Below the pieces are notes generated by a model. It was not told the origin of the DNA. It saw only the letters and a program-made list of their open reading frames with translations, and ran no database searches. Position numbers and translations under genes: made by a program. A stretch of 64,000 nt of DNA from Dama dama (lineage: Eukaryota > Chordata > Mammalia > Artiodactyla > Cervidae). Position 1 is the first letter of the stretch, and each line of letters begins with the position of its first letter. The stretch covers positions 10,850,001 to 10,914,000 of the forward strand of contig NC_083714.1 of NCBI RefSeq assembly GCF_033118175.1. The letters are read 5' to 3'. This document shows positions 56,014 to 64,000 of this stretch, in pieces.

Positions 56014-57551
56014 AGCTTTGATTGAACAGTGAAATTTCATTTTAATATAATAAATCTCAACCCTTTGAGTATATTTTGTTTTTAACAGTTTGCATGACAA
56101 ATAGGAAGGATATCTAAGACACTTCTACCTTGTATTGTAGTATGATGTTGGCTTGAGGAAAAGCACTTGTTTGATTGAATTGCAAGCTAAACCATCCAGT
56201 TTTTCATGGAACATTTTTTTTTTTTAACTTGAAAGAACAATTGACATGAAAACTATGGTTATTTAGACTTCAGTATTTGGCCAACATTTTGTTGAAAATG
56301 AATCAAGTGATCCTGTCATCTCAAGGGAAATAACTGATAATATCTGTTGTCAATGATAAACTCTAATCTTTCAAGTAAGAAGTCAAATTTTGGAAAACCT
56401 ATAACTGTTACTGTAAGCTTGAGAATTTCTCAATACCATAAAGACATTTTTGATAAGATTAATAGTTATATTAATGAATGTGAGTGTTTATATTGTATTA
56501 TCACAAAATGAGTCAACAATTGGAAGATCTGTATAATTGGGTGAGTCATTTTCCAAATGACTAACGTATAATGTTACAAAATCATGGATAATAGATCCAT
56601 TCAAAGTGCAAGCTAGACCAATGGATTTTAATGTAACAGAGTACAAAAGGTTCATTGATATGGTTTCAGATTCAACATTGCCAATAAACGTTAAGAAATT
56701 ACCACTTGTGAAGTTTAAGTGTAGCATCAAAGAAGAATATTCACAGTGTATTAGTTTTATATTGCTGCCATAACAAGGTACCACAAACTTAACAACTTAA
56801 TATGATAACCATTTATTACTTCACACTTTTGTAGGTCAGAAGTCCAGGGGGTTTCACCTGAGTTCTCTGCTTAGCCAAGTTGTTAGCTGGGCTGGATTGT
56901 TACCTAGAAGCTCTCGGGGGAAATTTTCTGCTCCCAAGCTCACTCAGAACATTAGAAAAGCTTAGTTCCTTCAGGTTGTAGGTTTGAGGTCCTTGTTGCC
57001 TTGCTGGCTTGTCATCTAAAAGCCACTCTCTGCTCCCAGAGGCTGCCCACATTTCCTCTCATGTGGCCCCTTCCATGTTCAAACCATCAATGGCATATTG
57101 TCATGCTTCCAATCTCTCTTCCTTCTCTGCCCCTAGCCAGAGAAAGCAATCTGCTTTTAAAGGATTTATATGATTAGATGAGTCCCACTGAGACTCTCTC
57201 TTTGCCAAAAAACTAACATAACCATGGGAGTGATAAACATCGTTAACACCCACTCTCAAAGGAGAGGACATTTATTCACAGGTGAGGGTCATTTTGGGGA
57301 TCGTTCTTAGAATTCTACCTAAAAACTATTAAATAACTCCCTTCTCTAACTACATATCTTTGTGAGGCTATATTCTCCTCATATACTTTAACCAAAACAA
57401 CATATTGCAACAGACTGAATGCAGAAGCAGGTATGAGAATCCAGCTGTTTTTTATACCATCGGATATTAAAGAGATTTGTAAAAATGTAGTACAATGCCA
57501 GTTTTCTTGCTAATATTTTTTGTTTTGGAAAATAGTAATTTTTCATTAAAT
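56014..57551. repeat. Intergenic, ancient repeat remnants
   Basis: From about 56750 to 57330 the sequence (TTGCTGCCATAACAAGGTAC, GCCACTCTCTGCTCCCAGAG) belongs to an old mammalian dispersed repeat I do not name. The 98-codon - strand frame at 56488-56784 has no domain I recognise and no matching exon structure; it may belong to an old transposon but I leave it uncalled. Confidence 0.4.
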
Positions 57552-58475
57552 CAGTTCAGTTTAGTCACTCAGTTGTGTCCGACTCTTTTCGACCCCATGG
57601 ACTGCAGCACACCAGGCCTCCCTGTCCATCACCAACTCCCAGAGTTGACTCAAACTCATGTCCACTGAGTCGGTGATGCCATCCAGTCATCTCATCCTCT
57701 GTCATCCCCTTCTCCTCCTGCCTTCAATCTTTCCCAGCATCAGGGTTTTTTCCAATGAGTCAGTTCTTCTCATCAGGTGACCAAAGTATTGGCGTTTCAG
57801 CTTCAACATCAGTCCTTCCAGTGAATATTCAGGACTGATTTCCTTTAGGGTGGACTGGTTGGGTCTCCTTGCAGTCCAAGGGACTCTCAAGAGTCTTCTC
57901 CAACACCACAGATCAAAAGCAGCAATTCTTTGGCGCTCAGCTTTCTTTATAGTCCAACTCTCACATCCATACATGACTACTGGAAAAACCACAGCTTTGA
58001 CTAGACGGACCTTTGTTAGCAAAGTAATGTCTCTGCTTTGTTAATATGCTATCTAGGTTGGTCATAACTTTTCTTCCAAGGAGTAAGCGTCTTTTAATTT
58101 TGTGGTTGCAATCATCATCTGCAATGATTTTCGAGCCCCCAAAAATAAAGTCTCTCACTATTTCCATTGCTTCTCCATCTATTTGCCATGAAGTGATGGG
58201 GCCGGATGCCATGATCTTAGTTTTCTGAATGTTGAGTTTTAAGCCAACTTTTTCACTCTCCTCTTTCACTTTCATCAAGAGGCTCTTTCATTCTTCTTCG
58301 CTTTCTGCCATCAGGGTGGTGTCATCTGCATATCTGAGGTTATTGATATTTCTCCTGGCAATCTTGATTCCAGCTTGTGCTTCTTCCAGCCCAGCATTTC
58401 TCATGATGTACTCTGCATATAAGTTAAATAATCAGGGTGACAATATACAGCCTTGACGTACTCCTTTCCTGATTT
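57552..58475 (-). mobile_element. 5'-truncated BovB LINE with 7-bp target duplication
   Basis: The 3' 0.92 kb of BovB, ending within reverse transcriptase (read on the - strand, QGCILSP-type region). ATTAAAT flanks it at 57545-57551 and 58476-58482. The - strand frame 57961-58278 is intact across the post-catalytic region. Confidence 0.9.
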
Positions 58476-58625
58476 ATTAAATATATGTTAATATGCAACA
58501 GCTTTATTATTGTGATTTTGAATTAAAAAGTTTTAAATTTTATCCATTTTAATTTCTATTATGTTAAATATCAAATGATATAACCCATTAATAGTAAAGC
58601 TTTTTTGGAGTCTTTAATAATTTTT

Positions 58626-59530
58626 TTCAAACTTTAAACTTTTTATTTTGTATTGGGGTATAGCTGATTAACAATGTTGTGGTAGTTTTGGGTGAACAGA
58701 AAAGGTACTCAGTCATACATATACATGTATCCATTCTCCCTCAAACTCCTCTCCCATTTAGGCTGGGATGTAACATGGAATCTTTAATAGTTTTTTTTTT
58801 TAATAGTTTTTTAGCTAGTACTTTTTATTTATTTATTGTTAAATTGACATACATGTCATTCTATATTGTGTGACCAAATATGAAAAGATACTTAAAATTC
58901 ATTCTTTTGGGTGTACAGTTCCATGAATTGTAGACTTATACAACAATCTTTATAGTTACAACATCCAAAACAATTCCTGTGCCACATCATTGTAGTCAAC
59001 TGCTGTCCCTACTCCCAGTCCCAGGCAACCACTAATCTGTTCTGCATTCCAGTAGCCTTGTCATTTGAAGAATGTCATATAAAGGGAATCACACAGTAAG
59101 AGGCCTTTTGAATCTGGCTTCTTTCACTCAGCATAATACATATGAGCTTCATGCATGTGGTTGCCTGTATCAGTGTTATTAATACATCCTTTTTATTGCT
59201 GAGTAGTATTCCGTTGTGGAGTTCCCAGGTGGCACAATGGTAAAGAATCTGCCTGCCAATGCAGGAGATGCTGGAGACGCAGGTTCAATCCCTGGGTTGG
59301 GAAGATCCCCTGGAGGAAGAAATGGCAACTCTCTCCAGTATTCTTGCCTGGAAAATTCCATGGACAGAGGAGCCTGGCATGCTACAGTTGGAGGGGGGCA
59401 GTCACAAAGAATCAGACTCGACTAAGAATACAGACACATACACAGAGTATTCCATTGTACAGATGTGCCATAGTTTATTTATCCATTCAGTAGCTGAAAG
59501 ACATTGAGTTGTTTCCTACATAGTTTTTAA
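58626..59530 (-). mobile_element. L1 3' fragments interrupted by a Bov-tA
   Basis: Two adjoining L1 pieces: 58626-58770 (matches the L1 end at 27466) and about 58800-59217 with 59446-59530 (CAGTCCCAGGCAACCACTAA, TTGCTGAGTAGTATTCCGTT, ATTCCATTGTACAGATGTGC). The SINE at 59218 splits the second. Confidence 0.7.
59218..59445 (+). mobile_element. Bov-tA SINE with 13-bp target duplication
   Basis: Complete element from GGAGTTCCCAGGTGGCACAA to its A/C-rich tail. AGTATTCCGTTGT (59205-59217) and AGTATTCCATTGT (59446-59458) flank it. Confidence 0.92.
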
Positions 59531-59544
59531 AAGTTTAAAGTGGT

Positions 59545-59690
59545 CTTATATGTGGAATCTAAAAAGAAATGATGCAAAGGAATTTACTTACAAAACATAA
59601 ATGGATTATCTAAGGAGAACAGACTTATGGATGCCAGAGGGAAGGACGGGGGAAGGGATAGTTAGGGAGTTTGGGCTGGATATGTGTATA
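59545..59690 (+). mobile_element. L1 3' fragment
   Basis: ATGTGGAATCTAAAAAGAAA, GAACAGACTTATGGATGCCA and GGGATAGTTAGGGAGTTTGG match the L1 3' region in + orientation. It ends where the SINE palindrome starts. Confidence 0.72.
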
Positions 59691-59691
59691 T

Positions 59692-60020
59692 GTGCTTAGT
59701 TGCTCAGTCATGTCCAACTGTTTGTGATACCATGGACTATAACGTGCCAGGCTCCACTGTCCATGGGATTCTCTAAGCAAGAATACTGGAGTGGGTTGCC
59801 ATTTCCTTCTCCAGCGGATCTTCGTGACCCAGGAATCAAACCTGGATCTCCTGCATTGCAGGCAGATCCCTGGGTCGGGAAGATCCCGTGGAGAAGGGAA
59901 TGGCTACCCACTCCAGTATTCTTGCCTGGAGAATTCCCATGGACAGAGGAGCCTGGCAGGCTACAGTTCATGGGATCACAGAGAGTCAGACAAGACTAAA
60001 GCGACTTAGCACACACACAC
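59692..60020. mobile_element. Head-to-head Bov-tA pair forming a palindrome
   Basis: A Bov-tA on the - strand (59692-about 59866) joins directly to a + strand copy missing its head (about 59867-60020). The arms pair over roughly 150 bases: TGGAGTGGGTTGCCATTTCC (59788) is answered by GGAATGGCTACCCACTCCAG (59897). There is almost no spacer at the centre. A CA repeat ends the right arm. Confidence 0.88.
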
Positions 60021-60283
60021 ACACATGCACATCAGTATATAAGGGTCTGGATTTCAGAGGGGATAGGGTTGGAAGGATTTAAAGATCAGATGCAACGGGG
60101 TGTGGAGGGTCAGAGAGAGAGAAAAGAGTGACATTAACTCTGAGGTTTCTGGCTTAAACAGCTAGCTTTTTCCAAAGGAAAAAAACTGAGGGAGGATTGG
60201 TTTTAGTTCAAAGGCAATCCAGGATACAATTTTGAACATGCTGATTTTGAGATGCTTTTGAGGTATTTAAATGGAGATGTTTC
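60021..60283. other. Short unique stretch, left copy of a 494-bp-spaced repeat
   Basis: TGCACATCAGTATATAAGGG starts at 60026 and is repeated with changes at 60520. Otherwise no feature is seen. Confidence 0.55.
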
Positions 60284-60515
60284 CAGGTGGCATGGGCGTC
60301 CCAGTTGGTGTTAGTGGTAAAGAACCCACCTGCCAATGCTGGAGACACAAGAGACCTGGGTTTGATCCCTGGGTGGGGAAGATACCCTGGAGAAGAGAAT
60401 GGCTACCCACTTCAGTATTGTTGCCTGGAGAATCCCCATGGACTAGGAGCCTGGCAGGCTACAGTTCATGAAATTGCAGAGTCAGACACTACTGAAGCAA
60501 CTTAGCACACAAACA
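60284..60515 (+). mobile_element. Bov-tA SINE
   Basis: GGGCGTCCCAGTTGGTGTTA head, GGTTTGATCCCTGGGTGGGG, then TTAGCACACAAACAC tail. It is followed by the same 3' flank as the SINE ending at 60020. Confidence 0.88.
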
Positions 60516-61007
60516 CAGATGCACATCAGTATACAGGGGTCTGGATTTCAGAGAAGTCTGGGCTGAAAGTGATGATTGGAAGTCATGAGACTATAGAGGG
60601 TCACTGAAACCGTAAGAGATAAATGAGACTTCCAAGAGTGGAGATACAGAGTGAGAGGGGAAGAAGTCCTAGGTCAGGCTCCTGAGAAACACATATAAAA
60701 GGGAGGAGGAATCAATGAAGAAGTAGCCAGAGAGATAGGAGGAGTATCAGGGGAAAGTTATATTACAGAGGCCAGAGGAAGAAAACATTTCAAGAAGCGC
60801 AAAGTTATTGGGGACATTGAATTCTGCATGGAAGTCAAGAAGTTAAGAATTGAGATGTGGCCTTGGGATTTGATGACTTTAGGGGTCATTCATGGACTTG
60901 ATGAGAATTTCTTGGTTTGGCATGTGTCTGACCCTCTCTGCCATCAGCCCTGATTCCTCCCATGGTCTTTTCATGCCTCCCCTCTTTGTCCCTAGAACCT
61001 CTATTTT

Positions 61008-61140
61008 TTTTAAAGTATTTATTTATTTGGCTGGGTCTTAGTTGCGGCATGTGGGATCTTAGTTCCCTGACAAGAGGTTGAGCCCGAGTCCCCTGCACTG
61101 GAAGGTGGATTGTTAAGCACTGGGCTACCAGGAAAGTCCC
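61008..61140 (-). mobile_element. CHR SINE
   Basis: On the - strand it reads GGGACTTTCCTGGTAGCCCA to a poly(A) tail (T run at about 61005). CCTAGAACCT and CCTAGAATCT flank it as a probable target duplication. Confidence 0.85.
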
Positions 61141-61169
61141 CCTAGAATCTTTTTTTATTTCTCCTTTTT

Positions 61170-61668
61170 GTTCAGCTGCTAAGTTGTGTCTGATTATTTG
61201 TGATCCCATGGACTGGAGCATGCCAGTCTTCTCTATCTTTCGCTGTCTACCAGAGTTTGCTTAAACTCATGTCCATTGAATCCAACCATTTCATCCTCAG
61301 CCATCCACTTCTGCTTTCAATCTTTCCCAGCCACAGGGTCTTTTTCAGTGAGTCGGCTCTTTGCCTCACATGGCCCAAGTATTAGAGCTTCAGTTTCAGC
61401 ACCAGTCCTTCTAATGAATATTCAGGACTGATTTCCTTTAGGATTGACTGGTTTGATCTTCTTGCTATCCAAGGGACTCTCAAGAGTCTTTTCCAACACC
61501 ACAGTTCGAAAGCATCAATTCTTTGGCACTCAGCCTTCTGTATGGTCCAACCTTCACATCCATACATGACTACTGGAAAAACCATAGCTTTAACTAGACA
61601 GACCTTTGTTGGCAAAGCGATGTGCCTACTTTTTAATACGCTTTCTAGGTTTGTCATTGTTTTTCTCC
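61170..61668 (-). mobile_element. BovB 3' fragment
   Basis: About 0.5 kb of the BovB 3' end, more diverged than most copies here (for example CTGATTATTTGTGATCCCAT). Homology ends near 61668. Confidence 0.82.
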
Positions 61669-64000
61669 TTCTAGACTCCTCTTTTTATAGCACCATCTCC
61701 TCCCTCTCCCTCAAGACCTCACTTTATACAGATCTCTCTTAGATTTTCTTTCTCAAAGTCCCCACTCCTGCCTCTTCTCCTGCTCTCTTCCCTAAGCCAT
61801 CTCTTCCCAGAACTAATTTTCCTCCCTTTATTCTCTCACCACGGACTCCTCTCCTTCAACAGATACTGCTTTTCTCAGACTGCTCTTCTTTTTCCTTTCA
61901 GACTCATCTCTGTTCCCTTACTATCTAGGCTCCCTGGATCTCAGCAGGTGTCCTAGCAGATATAGCCTCCTAGCCTTAACACTGACGAATCAGAGCATGG
62001 CACAATTCCATCAGGATCTGACAGTGCTGACCTGGAGGAAATGCAGCATTAGAACTTAGTCCTTGAGTGGCTGCCAATCTGCTAACCACATCCTGCCCTC
62101 ATCCGCCCTGGCACTTGCCCCTGAGGTTCTGCCTTTTCCTCTACTCAGTTGCATAGAATCACTGTGAGCTGATAAGGTGCCCTTCTACTACAAATTCTAT
62201 CGTGATTCAACCAGCATTTTCTACATATCAAAATGTCTTCCTCTACGTAAGCTTCTCAAGCAGACTTAAGAAGTCAGCAGGAGAAAGATAAGAAGACTTG
62301 CCCTAGGTCACACAGCTGGGTAGAGGATTAGAATGTTCTCCCTCCTACCGCTTTGGTCTTGCTTGCTTTCATGCCCACAGGCCTCCTCAGGCTTGTGCTC
62401 AGGCATGGCTGCCCTTTTAGCTTGACCCAGCCTGCCATGGGGTAGCCCCCTGGAGACACCCTGGCTTAGGAACATTGTCTGGGGGTCAGTACCACATCTG
62501 CACCCGGAAGACAGTTATAGGCCACCTTTGGGAGAAAGATGGTTTCTGATTTGCTTTGTTTAATTCACACTAGGCAGCAAATCTCTTTGCTTTGATATTG
62601 CTTCCAAAATGGAGTCGAGAGTGAGGATTAAGAGTCAGGCTCCAGGGTGGACTCTTAATGCCCATACGTGGTTCTGCTCTGCAGTAGCTCAGTCAGTTGA
62701 TGTACATGAAACCCTGAGCACAGTGCCTGACACCTTGAAAGTGTTCAGTGAATAGTGGCCATTGGCCTTATCATTTTTACTGAGGAATTCTTGGTAGGGA
62801 GTCAGTGTGATGCACTGGCAAGTTTACTGAACCAGACATAGAGAGCCCTAGATTCCAGGTCTAACTATTACTGCTCAGCTTGAGTTGCTGGGTGAGTCAT
62901 TCATTTCATCTCAGTGGGCCCAGGTTTTCTCCTCTGGAAATATTAATAGCTGCCCTACTTCTGTAATATGCTATATAAGCCTTTAAAGCATTCATAATCT
63001 TTGACCTAGCAATTCTATTCCTAGGAAATTGTTAGTATTACATGCAAAGATGCTAGGTTATAATAGTAAAAAATGGAAATTAAAAAATGTCTAATAGTTA
63101 ATGGTTTAATTATATTCCTATATGGTAGAGTGTAGCATAAGAGAATGAAGCAGGTTTGATTTTCAATTGACATGAAAATAGGGCCATGTCAATGGATCTT
63201 GTCAATGTCATATAATTATATTATTTAGAAATGATAGCAGATTACAGAATTGTAGAGAATAAAGTGATTCAGTTGTGTAAAAAAATTATTTTGATGTCTT
63301 TTATAGTATACCAAAGTGTTATCAGTGATTAAAACTATGTTTCTTGCTTGTGGTTTTACAGAGACCTTTATTTTTCTCTTTATACTTTTAAAAAATTCTT
63401 TGCAATCACATCTAGCATGTTTCTAATCAGAAAAAAATAATAGGAAAGCTTTTCATTTTCCATTTGGAGAGGAAACCCATGGCTGTACTCCACTCCACAG
63501 AACTTTGGAGAGACTGAAGTGACATAGAGTGTGGTACAAAGGGGAGGCCCACCATGATCATGGCTGCCTCACTCCCACCTTGTAGGCACCAGGACCTCCT
63601 CTTTGAAGTCACCAGAGTCTGACCCTACAGTTCACAGGTCTGCCCTTGGAGTCAGTTTTAGGGGTGGGGTAGGGCTGGGGTTTGCTGGAGAAGAAGCTGG
63701 GTGGACGAGTCTGTGGGGTTGTGGGCAGTGCAGGGTTGCTGAGGTACTAGCTTACCAGGGCCACGTTTATGAGGCTTACTTCCTGCTGGCCCTCAGGGCC
63801 ACTAGCCAGGAACACCTAATGGGGGTTAGCAGAGCCCCCTCCTCTCCCCATCCCAAAGCTGAAATGTTCCAAATTCCTTCTTGGGCCAAACCCCTCTCCC
63901 CCCAAGATCTTTCCTGGGCTTACAGAGGTCACCACACAAAAGCCCAGCTGGAGTTTTTGACAGGAAAAACACAAAACTCACCAAAGTTTTTTTTTAAGTA
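61669..64000. other. Intergenic to window end, MIR remnants, no exon seen
   Basis: MIRs are recognisable at about 62275-62345 (-) and 62700-62960 (+). The stretch 63450-63980 is unique and moderately G/C-rich, and could approach the next gene (CLDN2 in human). I see no claudin coding sequence and no convincing TATA box or splice site. Confidence 0.45.

Noticed and set aside
61669..64000. CLDN2 coding exon expected by human synteny
   Set aside because: No claudin-like sequence or long enough open frame occurs before 64000. The gene probably lies beyond the window.

Overview
The window is mammalian nuclear DNA from a ruminant, most likely a bovid. Two things show this. It is saturated with BovB (RTE-type) LINEs, Bov-tA/Bov-A SINEs and CHR-type tRNA-derived SINEs. 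It also carries the exons of two genes, TBC1D8B and RIPPLY1, that lie side by side on the mammalian X chromosome (human Xq22.3). The species cannot be fixed from the sequence alone. There is no prokaryotic or viral gene system, CRISPR array or operon here.

Layout. Positions 1-14230 hold the 3' part of TBC1D8B on the + strand: seven coding exons (3513-11416) that join in frame into the last 336 residues, then a long 3' UTR that contains a Tigger-type DNA transposon remnant. Positions 14231-39400 are intergenic. The block 15.4-27.1 kb is a graveyard of five BovB fragments in both orientations, CHR SINEs and endogenous retroviral LTRs, several nested. From 28.5 to 39 kb there are a solo LTR, L1 pieces (one with a 5' inversion), Bov-tA copies and old MIR/L2 remnants. 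Positions 39447-42668 hold a complete RIPPLY1 on the - strand: TATA box, four coding exons, WRPW motif, Ripply homology region and a candidate poly(A) signal. Positions 42.7-52 kb are gene-free and rich in L2/MIR. Positions 52036-55646 are an apparently full-length but dead BovB with a perfect 10-bp target-site duplication. From 55.7 kb to the end are further BovB, L1 and SINE insertions, including a SINE palindrome. In human the next gene is CLDN2; no CLDN2 coding exon is visible before 64000.

The genes. TBC1D8B encodes a TBC-domain Rab-GAP family protein; only its EF-hand-containing C-terminal part is here. RIPPLY1 encodes a small nuclear co-repressor that links T-box factors to Groucho/TLE during somite formation. 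They are convergent neighbours with no sign of functional coupling beyond conserved synteny.

Most open reading frames longer than 60 codons here are not genes: they fall in BovB reverse transcriptase relics, SINEs or chance frames. I found no convincing new biological system. The items most worth checking are a piggyBac-like MITE inside a MIR, a consensus CTCF site in the TBC1D8B 3' UTR, a possible T-box site at the RIPPLY1 promoter, the extended RIPPLY1 C-terminus, and several palindromes and nested insertions.
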